Assembly: GCF_001425085.1 (NCBI RefSeq)
Contig: NZ_LMDN01000004.1
Location: forward strand, 186,001 to 250,000
Source: Leifsonia sp. Root4
GTDB taxonomy: Bacteria; Actinomycetota; Actinomycetes; Actinomycetales; Microbacteriaceae
Direction of reading: 5' to 3'
DNA length: 64,000 nucleotides
The notes under the pieces are model-generated. The model searched no databases and was not told where the DNA came from. It saw only the letters and a list, made by a program, of their open reading frames with translations. The position numbers were made by a program, and so were the translations under genes. This document shows positions 8,772 through 17,434 of this stretch, piece after piece (within the stretch, counting starts at the first letter, position 1; each line of letters opens with the position of its first letter).

Positions 8772-10052
8772 CTAGCTGAGGCCCCAGTAGTAGACGGAGC
8801 CGCCGCCGGCGATCGCCACATCGACGTCCCAGTAGTCGGAGTCCTTGCTGTGGCCGGCGACGTAGACCTTCACGCCGGATTCGGTCTTGTCGACGCGTGT
8901 GACGGTGGCCGTGTGATCGCGGTCCCCCGAGTTGTCCCAGTCGAACTGGGCGACGTCGCCGACCTTGACGGATGCCCGCTGATCGTCGCCGATGGCGACA
9001 CCACGCTCGGGGTGCGCGGCCATGTAGTCACGGAAGGCGGTCGAGCTGACCCACGCGGACGAGCCGCCGCCGGCTGCACTGTAGCCCCACTCCGCGTCCA
9101 TCTGCCAGCCGCGGGCGATGAGCCCCTGGCTGGTGAAGTTGACGCAGTCGTTGCCGTAGATCGCCGAGTACGCGGGGTTGTAGTCGGCCCAGTGCTGCAA
9201 CAGGTAGTCGGTCTGCGCGCTGACGCGGGGGTCCGGCAGGTATTCGAAGCTCAGCATCGCCGGGGCGGCCTGGCTTGCGGATGCCTGAGCGGCGGCGTCC
9301 GCGGCCGCAGCCGCTGCGGCCGCGACGACCGCCGGCTTCAGCACGAGCGCGTTCAGCAGCGCGCTGCCGTGATCGGGAACCGGTGCCGCGAGGACGCTCT
9401 GCAGGCCCGGCACGGCGGCAGGCGCTGCATCGGCTCCCGCGGTGGTGGCGGTGGTGCCGGCCTCGGCGGGCTCGGCAGCGGCGCCGGCCGGTGTTCCGGC
9501 CGAGGCGGCATCGCCGGCGGTCGGCACTCCGGCCGGCGATGCCGCACTCGCGCTGGTCTCGGGCTCCGCAGGCAGTTCGGTGGCGACCGAGACCGCAGCA
9601 CCCGTCACGTCGAAGAGCTCAACCGGGACGGTTCCCGTGCTGTGGTCGGTGGCCACCGGCACCTGATAGCTGAGGGTGGTCGGGGTCGCCTCGACGACGG
9701 CCGCCGGCACTCCGCCGACCTGCACCGAGCTCACCTGGGTGAGCTCCTCACCCGTGAGGGTCACGACTGTGCCACCGGTGACGGGGCCGGACGCGACGGC
9801 GGGTTCGGCCAGGGCGACGGGCAGTTGCACGGACTCCGGCGCGGGCGTGACGATGGCGTCGGAACGGCTGGACGACGCCGTGGAGTCGAGGGTGGCGGCA
9901 TCAGCGGAGTTCGCCGTGTCGACGCCGAGGGGCTGGGCCCCGATGGTCAATGCGAGGAAGGAGCAGACGGCGATCGCGATGCCAGCCGTGCCGCCCACGA
10001 CGGCGGCGCGCTGGCCGGAGAAGGTGTGGGGTGAGGGTAAGCGGTGACGCAT
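8772..10052 (-). CDS. Secreted IPT/TIG plus amidase-domain protein
   Basis: A 426-residue exported protein with an N-terminal hydrophobic segment (about residues 17-40), a Ser/Thr/Ala-rich stretch, an IPT/TIG immunoglobulin-like domain (about 70-145, GPVTGGTVVTLTG), an Ala-rich linker of about 100 residues, and a C-terminal Amidase_6 domain (about 265-426) with GNDCVNFTSQ and WQMD. The catalytic domain matches the downstream short paralogue almost block for block, so the pair looks like a tandem duplication in which one copy has a long adhesive or spacer region. A role in cell-wall peptide cleavage is inferred only from the domain. Confidence 0.78.
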   Translation of the reverse strand: MRHRLPSPHTFSGQRAAVVGGTAGIAIAVCSFLALTIGAQPLGVDTANSADAATLDSTASSSRSDAIVTPAPESVQLPVALAEPAVASGPVTGGTVVTLTGEELTQVSSVQVGGVPAAVVEATPTTLSYQVPVATDHSTGTVPVELFDVTGAAVSVATELPAEPETSASAASPAGVPTAGDAASAGTPAGAAAEPAEAGTTATTAGADAAPAAVPGLQSVLAAPVPDHGSALLNALVLKPAVVAAAAAAAADAAAQASASQAAPAMLSFEYLPDPRVSAQTDYLLQHWADYNPAYSAIYGNDCVNFTSQGLIARGWQMDAEWGYSAAGGGSSAWVSSTAFRDYMAAHPERGVAIGDDQRASVKVGDVAQFDWDNSGDRDHTATVTRVDKTESGVKVYVAGHSKDSDYWDVDVAIAGGGSVYYWGLS

Positions 10053-10155
10053 AAATCAATTCTGATCAGCAAAAGTGGACTATCGACCAGAACAAGCTCA
10101 GATGTCAGAGCACTGGACAAAGGCTGCGCAAACCATGAGAAAAGCCCAGTTTTGA

Positions 10156-10168
10156 CCCCCGAAGGGGG
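10156..10168. terminator. Small GC hairpin downstream of the MFS gene
   Basis: Five C residues, GAA, then five G residues form a short perfect stem 24 bp downstream of the minus-strand MFS stop codon. There is no clear T run on the minus strand, so termination is uncertain. Confidence 0.35.
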
Positions 10169-10191
10169 GAGTAGATCGATCTGTCTGGGGG

Positions 10192-11445
10192 TCAGGGCGC
10201 CCGCTGAGCCCGCACTCCCAGCACGACCAGCGGCACCAGCACGAGCAGAGCGAGGGCGTTCAGCGCTGGGAAACCGCCCCACGCCAGAATGACGCCCGCC
10301 ACCGCCGCGGATGCCGCGGCGGCCAGGTTCATCGCGGCATCCGTCGCGCCCTGCAACGGCACGCGCACCGCAGGCTCGACGGACTCGGTGAGCTGCGCAG
10401 AACCACCGATCATGCCGGCCGACCAGCCGAGGCCGAGCAGCCCGAGCGCGATCGGCACGGCGATCATGTTGTCGGATGGCACCGTGATTCCGATGACGGC
10501 CGCGGCGGTGAAGATCACGACAGCCAGCGCGATCACCCGGCCGGACCCCCAGCGGTCGGCCAGCCACCCCATCAGCGGACTCGCGCCGTACATGCCGAGG
10601 ATGTGGATGCTGATCACGAGCGCCTGCAGGCTGAGCGAGAGCCCGTGTTCGTGCATGGTGACGGGCGTCATCACCATCACGCCGACCATGACCGTGTGCG
10701 AACAGATGATCGCGACCACGCCGACGGCCGCCCGCGGGGAACGCATCGCAATGCGGAGCGCCTCGACGGTGCGCACGCGCGTGGTGACCTCGGCCTCGCC
10801 CGCGGCATCGGCTGCCAGCCGACCGGCCGGCGGTGTGCGCAGCAGCACTGCCGCCAGCAGTGCGGATGCCGCGAAGGCGACAGCCGAGAACACGAACGGC
10901 CCGGCCAGGGGCTCGAAGCCGAGGGAGGCGCCCAGCTCGGCGCCGAGCGTGGAGAGATTCGGGCCGGCAACCGAGCCGAGCGTCGTCGCCCAGAGCACGA
11001 GCGACATCGAGCGGGCCTCGTAACCGGGCGACGCGACTTCGGTCGCCGCGAAACGCGCCTGCAGACCGGAGGCGCTGGCGGCACCGAAGGCGCCGAGGCC
11101 GAGGAAGAGCAGCGGCAGGATTCCGGTGATCGCGGCCGCCAGCACGAGCAGCGCGCCGAGAAAGGCGAAGGCGTAGCCGCTGGCCAGCGCCCAGTGCCGG
11201 CCGACGGTGACGGCGAGCCTGGCCATCGGAATGGCGACGAGGCCGGCGCCCAAAACGCTCGAGGTTTGAGCGAGGCCCGCCAGGGTGACGGTTCCGGTGA
11301 GCTCCCGGGCGAGGATGCCGCCGACCGCGATGCCCGAGGCGACTCCGACTCCGGCGAGCAGCTGGTTCACGATCAGGATGCTGAGCGGCACCCAACCGTG
11401 GTGCCGGCTGAGCCGCTTCGCGCCAACAGTCACTGGATCGGTCAT
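10192..11445 (-). CDS. MFS transporter
   Basis: A 417-residue integral membrane protein with about 12 predicted helices and the MFS fold, including a cytoplasmic loop with basic residues after helix 2 (MARLAVTVGRHWAL) and a matching one in the second half (MGWLADRWGSGRVIAL). Neighbouring sequence does not reveal a substrate. The closest impression is of a drug-efflux or metabolite exporter of the MFS_1 type. It starts 7 nt after the VanY-like gene and is probably co-transcribed with it. Confidence 0.82.
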   Translation of the reverse strand: MTDPVTVGAKRLSRHHGWVPLSILIVNQLLAGVGVASGIAVGGILARELTGTVTLAGLAQTSSVLGAGLVAIPMARLAVTVGRHWALASGYAFAFLGALLVLAAAITGILPLLFLGLGAFGAASASGLQARFAATEVASPGYEARSMSLVLWATTLGSVAGPNLSTLGAELGASLGFEPLAGPFVFSAVAFAASALLAAVLLRTPPAGRLAADAAGEAEVTTRVRTVEALRIAMRSPRAAVGVVAIICSHTVMVGVMVMTPVTMHEHGLSLSLQALVISIHILGMYGASPLMGWLADRWGSGRVIALAVVIFTAAAVIGITVPSDNMIAVPIALGLLGLGWSAGMIGGSAQLTESVEPAVRVPLQGATDAAMNLAAAASAAVAGVILAWGGFPALNALALLVLVPLVVLGVRAQRAP

Positions 11446-11452
11446 GTCGCTC

Positions 11453-12259
11453 CTACGGATAGACGGGGGCGGGCGGCAGCCCGAAGAACTCCTCGAGCGT
11501 CGTGATGCCCGTGTTGTGCATCTCGGTGGCGAGATCGACGCCGATGTAGCGGAAGTGCCACGGCTCGAAGTCGTAGCCGGTGACCGCGGTCTTGTCGGCC
11601 GGGTAGCGCAGCAGGAAACCGTATTGCCAGGCGTTGTCGCGCAACCAGACGCCCTCGGCCATGTCGCCGAAGCACTGGTAGATGCGGCACTCCCCCGTCG
11701 GCGTGGCGATGTCGACCGTCAGCCCGGTCTGGTGCTCGCTGTAGCCGGGACGGGCGGTGAGATTGTCGTCGCCGGCATAGATCGCCGTCTGTTCGGCAAA
11801 ACTGCGGTAGGCGCTTGCCGCGATGATCGAGACGCCTTGCGCGGCAGCGGCATCGGCCATCACGGTGAAGGCGGCGGCCGGCTCGGCGCGCATCTGCCCG
11901 CCCGGCAGCGACACGAGATCGGCCGGCGCGTAATCGGCCGGATTCAACGGGCGCAGCTTGTTGACGACGAGCCAGATGCTGTTCGGGTCATCGATCGAAT
12001 GCGCGGATTTGTCGAAGCTCGGCACGAGGGCCGGCTCGGCCGGAACATCCGGAGTCGGCCTGGTCTCCTCCGGGGTCGGCGTCGCGCTCGGGGTCTCGCT
12101 GACGGATGCCGCAGGCAGCGCCTCGTCGGTGCCGGCCGAGCTGGCCGCTCCGATCGCGATCGCTGCGATGACGACGACCACGATTCCCGCGGCGGCTGCG
12201 ATGGTTCGCCGCTGCCGCACGCGGCGTGATGGCCGGGCGGTGCGACGGGGAATTGACAC
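11453..12259 (-). CDS. D-Ala-D-Ala carboxypeptidase, VanY family
   Basis: Zinc peptidase that trims the terminal D-Ala from peptidoglycan precursors or stem peptides outside the membrane. An N-terminal helix (about residues 19-40) is followed by a Pro/Thr-rich linker and a peptidase M15B domain (about 110-268). Zinc ligands are His176 and Asp183 in SEHQTGLTVD and His235 in EPWHFRY, with Glu232 as catalytic base. The start is GTG at 12259 with no strong ribosome binding site. Length 268 is normal for a membrane-tethered VanY. No VanS/VanR or ligase genes are nearby, so a resistance role is unlikely. Confidence 0.88.
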   Translation of the reverse strand: MSIPRRTARPSRRVRQRRTIAAAAGIVVVVIAAIAIGAASSAGTDEALPAASVSETPSATPTPEETRPTPDVPAEPALVPSFDKSAHSIDDPNSIWLVVNKLRPLNPADYAPADLVSLPGGQMRAEPAAAFTVMADAAAAQGVSIIAASAYRSFAEQTAIYAGDDNLTARPGYSEHQTGLTVDIATPTGECRIYQCFGDMAEGVWLRDNAWQYGFLLRYPADKTAVTGYDFEPWHFRYIGVDLATEMHNTGITTLEEFFGLPPAPVYP

Positions 12260-12349
12260 GGGGAAAGCGTAACGCGTCGCGCTGAGAGCGCGGGACTCAC
12301 TGGATTACTGCCGCGAATGCGGACGAGCTGCGCGCGGCCCTAGGAGTCG

Positions 12350-12363
12350 TGAGAGCGCTCTCT
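12350..12363. promoter_or_regulatory. LacI-type operator 1 of the beta-glucoside operon
   Basis: The palindromic core GAGAGCGCTCTC (12351-12362) abuts the -35 element of the operon promoter. It is the first of three such sites upstream of the binding-protein gene and resembles the GGGAGCGCTCCC operators of CebR/CelR-type regulators. Confidence 0.82.
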
Positions 12364-12392
12364 TGACAACGACCCGATCAGGTCCTTATCAT
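12363..12392 (+). promoter_or_regulatory. Sigma-70-like promoter of the beta-glucoside operon
   Basis: A -35 TTGACA at 12363-12368 is followed by an 18-bp spacer and -10 TATCAT at 12387-12392. It sits between operators 1 and 2, an arrangement suited to LacI repression with looping. A second TTGACA at 12451 has no convincing -10. Confidence 0.7.
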
Positions 12393-12404
12393 CGGAACAC
12401 GTTC

Positions 12405-12420
12405 GTGAGAGCGCTCTCAC
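12405..12420. promoter_or_regulatory. LacI-type operator 2 of the beta-glucoside operon
   Basis: GTGAGAGCGCTCTCAC is a perfect 16-bp palindrome just downstream of the -10 element, where a bound repressor would block initiation. Its centre is 56 bp from operator 1. Confidence 0.88.
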
Positions 12421-12429
12421 GACATTGCG

Positions 12430-12443
12430 AGAGAGCGCTCTCT
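12430..12443. promoter_or_regulatory. LacI-type operator 3 of the beta-glucoside operon
   Basis: AGAGAGCGCTCTCT is a 14-bp perfect palindrome, centred 24 bp from operator 2 and about 58 bp before the binding-protein start. Confidence 0.82.
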
Positions 12444-12500
12444 GCGTGACTTGACAGTGCAGTATCCCGATAACAACCCCACGCACACAAAGGAGTGACC

Positions 12501-13817
12501 GTGAAGTTCTCACGACGCACAACCATCGCCGCGGCCGTCGCCGGCGCGGCATCCATCGCCCTGCTCGCAAGCGGCTGTTCCACCGGAGCCGGTAGCTCGG
12601 GTGAATCCGGTGACGACAAGGTCGAGCTGACCATCACCACCTTCGGAACCTTCGGCTACGACGAGCTCTACAAGCAGTACGAGTCCGAGAACCCGAACGT
12701 GACGATCACCGCCACGAACATCGACACCGGCGGAAACGCCCGCACCGACACCTTCACCAAGATCGCCGCGGGCTCCGGCCTCTCCGACATCGTCGCCCTC
12801 GAGGAGGGCTGGCTCGGCTCCGTGATGGAGGTCTCCGACCAGTTCGTCGACCTGCGCGACTACGGCGTCGACGACCGCAAGGCCGACTGGATCGACTGGA
12901 AGTTCGCCCAGGGCACCGACGCCGACGGCCGCGTGATCGGCTACGGCACCGACATCGGCCCCGTCGGCCTCTGCTACAACGGAAAGCTGTTCGAGGCCGC
13001 CGGCCTGCCGAGCGACCGCGCGGAGGTCGCGACGCTCTTCGGCGGTGCAGACGCCACGTGGGACAAGTACTTCGAGGTCGGCAACCAGTACAAGGCCGCC
13101 ACCGGCAAAGCCTGGTACGACCAGTCCGGATTCGTCTGGAACTCGATGGTCAACCAGCTGCCAGAGGGCTACTACACGGCCGACGGTGAACTGAACGTCG
13201 AGGGCAACACCGCGCTGCAGGATCGTTGGGGCCAGCTCGCCGGCGCCGCGGCCGACGGCCTCTCGGCCGCGCAGGCGCAGTGGGACTGGAACGGCGGCAA
13301 GTCGTTCACCGACGGCACCTTCGCCACCTTCGTCTGCCCGGGCTGGATGCTCGGTGTCGTGCAGGGCAACACCGAGGCCGGCGGCGGCGACGCCACCACC
13401 GGCTGGGACTTCGCCGACGTCTACCCCGGCGGCGCTGTCAACTGGGGCGGCGCGTTCCTGGCCATCCCCGAGACGTCCGAGCACAAGGAAGAGGCGGCCA
13501 AGCTCGCTTCCTGGCTGACCGAGGCAGAGCAGCAGCTCGGCCAGTTCGCGGCAGCCGGCGCGTTCCCGAGCACCGGCGCAGCCCAGGAGGAACTCGCCGC
13601 CAGCGGTGAGCCGAACGCCTTCTTCAACGACGCACCTGTCGGCGCCATCCTCGCCGGTCGCTCAGAGGGCGTCGTCGCCCAGTTCAAGGGACCGGACGAC
13701 TCCGTCATCCAGGAGAACGTCTTCGGCCCGGTCACGCAGAAGCTCGACAGCGGCGAAGCCGACGCGCAGAGCGGCTGGGACGAGGCGATCAGCCTGCTGA
13801 ACGAGCTCGTCGAGTAG
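12501..13817 (+). CDS. ABC sugar-binding lipoprotein (CebE-like)
   Basis: Extracellular solute-binding protein of family 1, which presents a saccharide to the two permeases encoded next. A signal peptide with lipobox LASGC (Cys at about residue 28) anchors it to the membrane. The mature protein starts ELTITTFGTFGYDEL and has the usual two-lobe fold; aromatic residues of the ligand groove are frequent. GTG at 12501 is chosen with AAAGGAG 5 nt upstream; the GTG at 12495 lies inside that Shine-Dalgarno sequence. The downstream GH1 enzyme points to cellobiose or another beta-glucoside as ligand, which is inference. Confidence 0.9.
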   Translation: MKFSRRTTIAAAVAGAASIALLASGCSTGAGSSGESGDDKVELTITTFGTFGYDELYKQYESENPNVTITATNIDTGGNARTDTFTKIAAGSGLSDIVALEEGWLGSVMEVSDQFVDLRDYGVDDRKADWIDWKFAQGTDADGRVIGYGTDIGPVGLCYNGKLFEAAGLPSDRAEVATLFGGADATWDKYFEVGNQYKAATGKAWYDQSGFVWNSMVNQLPEGYYTADGELNVEGNTALQDRWGQLAGAAADGLSAAQAQWDWNGGKSFTDGTFATFVCPGWMLGVVQGNTEAGGGDATTGWDFADVYPGGAVNWGGAFLAIPETSEHKEEAAKLASWLTEAEQQLGQFAAAGAFPSTGAAQEELAASGEPNAFFNDAPVGAILAGRSEGVVAQFKGPDDSVIQENVFGPVTQKLDSGEADAQSGWDEAISLLNELVE

Positions 13818-13847
13818 TTCAGAGACAACACCCTCAGCAACACAACC

Positions 13848-13880
13848 GGGGTCCCCGATGAGCTCCTTATCGGGGACCCC
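13848..13880 (+). terminator. Intercistronic hairpin between binding protein and permease
   Basis: GGGGTCCCCGAT and ATCGGGGACCCC form a perfect 12-bp stem with a 9-nt loop, without a T run. Such hairpins after binding-protein genes usually stabilise or partly terminate the message, so that more binding protein than permease is made. Confidence 0.8.
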
Positions 13881-13919
13881 TCCCATTACCTGCACGCCCG
13901 CATCGGAATCGGACACACG

Positions 13920-15017
13920 ATGACCTCCACCATCCAGCGGCCACCGGCCCCTCTCGACAGCCATCAGGCGGACCAGCCGCCGGCGCGGAAGAGTTTGCGC
14001 CAGCGCTTCAGCCGGCTCGACAACCACGCATCGCCCTACCTCTACATCTCGCCATTCTTCGTGCTGTTCGGGCTCGTCGGCCTTTTCCCGCTGCTGTACA
14101 CGCTCGTCGTCTCATTGCACGATTGGGATCTGCTGCAGGGTCAGGGCGCCTTCGTCGGCCTGGCGAACTTCGGCGAGGTCCTCACCGACCGCTTCTTCTG
14201 GAACTCGATCTTCAACACGGTGAGCATCTTCCTGCTCTCCGCGATCCCGCAGATCTTCATCGCCCTGGTTCTGGCCGCGATCCTCGACCAGAACCTGCGG
14301 GCCAAGACGTTCTGGCGGATGAGCGTGCTCCTCCCCTATGTCGTCACCCCCGTCGCGGTCGCCCTCATCTTCTCGAGCATCTTCAACGAGCAGTCCGGCC
14401 TCGCGAACAACCTGCTCGGCCTCATCGGCATCGACCCGATCGCGTGGAAGCACGACGTCTTCGCCAGCCACTTCGCCATCGCCACGATGGTCAACTGGCG
14501 CTGGACCGGCTACAACGCCCTCATCCTGCTCGCGGCCATGCAGGCCGTTCCGCGCGACATCTACGAGTCGGCCGCGATCGACGGAGCGGGCGCCGTGCGC
14601 CGCTTCTTCTCGTTGACGATCCCCAGCATCCGCCCCACCCTCGTCTTCGTCGTGATCACCGCGACGATCGGTGGCCTCCAGATCTTCACCGAGCCGAAGC
14701 TCTTCGACGCGTCATCCGCCGGCGGCATCGGCGGCGCCGACCGCCAGTTCCAGACCACCGTGCTCTACCTCTGGGAGATGGCCTTCTTCCGGCAGAACCT
14801 CGGCGAGGCTTCGGCGATCGCCTGGCTGCTGTTCCTGCTCATCGTCATCATCGGCCTGTTCAACTTCCTGCTCTCGCGCCGCATCGCGAGCGGCGAGCAG
14901 AAGGTCGCCGACCGGCGCACCCGCAAGGCGTTGCAGCGGCACACGACGGATGCCGCATCCGTTCGCCCCGCTGCCGAGCAGCCGGGCGGCGACCACCACC
15001 AAGGAGACCGCGCATGA
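13920..15017 (+). CDS. ABC sugar permease (MalF-like)
   Basis: Membrane subunit of the importer, 365 residues with six predicted helices. A cytoplasmic N-terminus rich in Pro and Arg leads to SPYLYISPFFVLFGLVGLFPLLYT, and the BPD_transp_1 coupling loop EAA-type motif is ESAAIDGAGAVRRFFSLTIPSI. A C-terminal tail of about 45 residues is cytoplasmic. The stop overlaps the next permease start (ATGA). No ATP-binding subunit is encoded in the operon, so a shared MsiK-type ATPase elsewhere is expected. Confidence 0.9.
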   Translation: MTSTIQRPPAPLDSHQADQPPARKSLRQRFSRLDNHASPYLYISPFFVLFGLVGLFPLLYTLVVSLHDWDLLQGQGAFVGLANFGEVLTDRFFWNSIFNTVSIFLLSAIPQIFIALVLAAILDQNLRAKTFWRMSVLLPYVVTPVAVALIFSSIFNEQSGLANNLLGLIGIDPIAWKHDVFASHFAIATMVNWRWTGYNALILLAAMQAVPRDIYESAAIDGAGAVRRFFSLTIPSIRPTLVFVVITATIGGLQIFTEPKLFDASSAGGIGGADRQFQTTVLYLWEMAFFRQNLGEASAIAWLLFLLIVIIGLFNFLLSRRIASGEQKVADRRTRKALQRHTTDAASVRPAAEQPGGDHHQGDRA

Positions 15018-15916
15018 GCGCCACCCTGCAGCACAGCCCCGCCCCCACCGCGGAACGACCCCAGCAGCCCCGCCGCCGCAAGCTGCGCTTCGGCGCCGGT
15101 GCCGGCGACCGCCCCGGCTTCCTCCTCTACGGCCTGCTCGGCGCCTTCGTGCTCGCCACCGCCTACCCGCTCTGGTGGTCGTTCGTCGTCGGCAGCGGCA
15201 CCAATGCGACTCGCGGCGAGACGCTGCCGTTGCTGCCGGGCGGCAACTTCCTCAGCAACGCGGCGATCGTGCTGGACGCGATCCCCTTCTGGAAGGCGCT
15301 CGGCAACAGCCTGATCGTCTCGCTCGTCATCACCATCTCGGTCGTGACGTTCTCGACGCTCGCCGGCTATGCATTCGCCAAGCTCCGCTTCCGCGGCCGT
15401 GACGGCCTCATGGTGTTTGTGATCGCGACCATGGCGATCCCGACCCAGCTCGGCATCATTCCGCTGTTCATGGTGATGCGCCAGCTCGGCTGGACGGGCG
15501 AACTCGGCGCCGTGATCGTGCCGATGCTCGTCACCGCCTTCGGTGTCTTCTTCATGCGGCAGTACCTCGTCGACGTCATCCCGGATGAGTTGATCGAGGC
15601 GGCGCGCGTGGATGGGGCCGGCCAGTTCCGCACCTTCCTCACCGTGGCCGTGCCCGCGGCGAGGCCGGCCATGGCGATCCTCGGCCTGTTCACCTTCATG
15701 ATGGCGTGGACCGACTACCTGTGGCCGTTGATCGTGCTGAACCCGGGCAACCCGACGCTGCAGACCGCGCTCGGCCAGCTGCAGTCCGGCTACTACATCG
15801 ACTACTCGATCGTGCTGACCGGCGCGGTCATGGCGACCATCCCGCTGCTCATCCTCTTCGTGGTGGCGGGCAAACAACTCATCTCAGGAATCATGCAAGG
15901 AGCAGTGAAGGGCTGA
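15014..15916 (+). CDS. ABC sugar permease (MalG-like)
   Basis: Second membrane subunit, 300 residues with six predicted helices. The N-terminus is basic and cytoplasmic; the coupling helix reads ELIEAARVDGAGQFRTFLTVAVPAARPAMA. The ATG at 15014 overlaps the previous stop, and its own TGA overlaps the following GH1 start (TGATG), so the three genes are tightly coupled. Pairs with the upstream MalF-like permease. Confidence 0.92.
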   Translation: MSATLQHSPAPTAERPQQPRRRKLRFGAGAGDRPGFLLYGLLGAFVLATAYPLWWSFVVGSGTNATRGETLPLLPGGNFLSNAAIVLDAIPFWKALGNSLIVSLVITISVVTFSTLAGYAFAKLRFRGRDGLMVFVIATMAIPTQLGIIPLFMVMRQLGWTGELGAVIVPMLVTAFGVFFMRQYLVDVIPDELIEAARVDGAGQFRTFLTVAVPAARPAMAILGLFTFMMAWTDYLWPLIVLNPGNPTLQTALGQLQSGYYIDYSIVLTGAVMATIPLLILFVVAGKQLISGIMQGAVKG

Positions 15917-17391
15917 TGACGAATCACTTTCCCCCGACGTTCATCTGGGGGTCGGCGACTGCCGCGGCCCAAATCGAGGGTGCCGGACACCTGGGCGGCA
16001 AGGAGGACTCCATCTGGGATGCCTTCGCGCGCGTTCCCGGCGCCGTCGCCAACGGCGAGACTCCGGAGGTCGCGGTGGATCACTACCACCGTGTGCCGCA
16101 AGACGTCGCGATCATGAAGCAGCTCGGCCTCGACTCCTACCGCTTCTCGACGAGCTGGGCGCGCATCGTGCCCGGTGGGCGCACGGTGAACCGGGAGGGC
16201 CTCGACTTCTACTCGCGGCTCGTCGACGAACTGCAGGGCGCCGGCATCCTGCCCTGGCTCACCCTGTACCACTGGGACCTGCCGCAGGGCATCGAGGAGC
16301 AGGGCGGCTGGGCCGCACGCGACACCGCCTCCCGCTTCGCCGACTACGCCGAGGCCGTCTACGGCGCGCTCGGCGACCGGGTCACGAACTGGACGACCTT
16401 CAACGAGCCCTTCTGCTCGTCGATCCTCGGTTACGGGGCCGGCGTGCACGCGCCGGGGCGGCAGGACCCTGCCGCAACGGTCGCGGCCATCCACCACCAA
16501 CACCTCGCCCACGGCCTCGCCGTGAACCGGCTGCGCGAGCTCTCGGCCGCGCGGGCGGAGCCGCTGCAGATCGGCATCACGCTGAACCTCAGCAACGCGA
16601 TCCCGCTGGATGCCGGCGATCCGGTCGACCTCGATGCCGCCCGGCGCTTCGACCTGCTGCAGAACCGCATCTTCCTCGAGCCGATCGTCACCGGCCGTTA
16701 CCCGGAGGACGCCTTCAGCGATCTGGAGCAGTTCGGCATCCGCGACGTCATCAAGCAGGGCGACCTCGAGGTCATCGCCGCGCCGATCGACTTCCTCGGC
16801 GTCAACCACTACCACGACGACCAGGTCAGCGGGCACCCGGATGCGACCGGAACCGACGGGCACTCCGGTGCGACCGACCGCGCCATCAGCTCGCCGTGGA
16901 TCGGCTCCGAGCACATCACCTTCCCCAGCCGCGGCCTGCCGCGCACGGCGATGAACTGGGAGGTGAACCCCGCCGGGCTCACCACCCTGCTGCTGCGCCT
17001 CGGCCGCGAATACCCCCAGCTGCCGCCGCTGTTCGTCACCGAGAACGGCGCGGCATACGACGACGTCGTTGCCGAGGACGGCGCGGTGCACGACCAGGAG
17101 CGCACCGCCTTCGTGCAGGCCCACGTCGACGCCATCGCCGAGGCGATCGCCGGCGGCGCCGATGTCCGCGGCTACTTCGTCTGGTCGCTGCTCGACAACT
17201 TCGAGTGGTCGTGGGGCTACGACAAGCGTTTCGGCATCGTTCGGGTGGATTACGAGACCCAGGAGCGCACGATCAAGGACAGCGGCCTCGCCTACCGCGA
17301 GATCATCGCACGGGCGAAGGCGGGTGCCGCCGATTCGCTTCCCGAAGCCTTCGCCGCATCCGTTTCCGCTCTTTCCGAGCGCGTCGGCTGA
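15916..17391 (+). CDS. GH1 beta-glucosidase
   Basis: Cytoplasmic retaining glycoside hydrolase of family 1, expected to split cellobiose or other beta-glucosides brought in by the adjacent importer. The family N-terminal signature FIWGSATAAAQIEGA is present. Acid/base is Glu164 in TTFNEP and the nucleophile is Glu376 in FVTENGAAYDD. Length 491 residues is normal and no signal peptide is seen. Its start overlaps the permease stop. Other GH1 activities such as beta-galactosidase or beta-fucosidase are possible from sequence alone. Confidence 0.94.
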   Translation: MTNHFPPTFIWGSATAAAQIEGAGHLGGKEDSIWDAFARVPGAVANGETPEVAVDHYHRVPQDVAIMKQLGLDSYRFSTSWARIVPGGRTVNREGLDFYSRLVDELQGAGILPWLTLYHWDLPQGIEEQGGWAARDTASRFADYAEAVYGALGDRVTNWTTFNEPFCSSILGYGAGVHAPGRQDPAATVAAIHHQHLAHGLAVNRLRELSAARAEPLQIGITLNLSNAIPLDAGDPVDLDAARRFDLLQNRIFLEPIVTGRYPEDAFSDLEQFGIRDVIKQGDLEVIAAPIDFLGVNHYHDDQVSGHPDATGTDGHSGATDRAISSPWIGSEHITFPSRGLPRTAMNWEVNPAGLTTLLLRLGREYPQLPPLFVTENGAAYDDVVAEDGAVHDQERTAFVQAHVDAIAEAIAGGADVRGYFVWSLLDNFEWSWGYDKRFGIVRVDYETQERTIKDSGLAYREIIARAKAGAADSLPEAFAASVSALSERVG

Positions 17392-17434
17392 GGCGCACTA
17401 GGGTGGATTCCACAGACCACCGTGGGAGGCAGCG

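Noticed and set aside
11453-12259. Vancomycin resistance gene
   Set aside because: VanY-type domain alone, without ligase, dehydrogenase or sensor genes, points to ordinary wall turnover.
12451-12476. Second promoter before the beta-glucoside operon
   Set aside because: TTGACA is present but no -10 lies at an acceptable distance.
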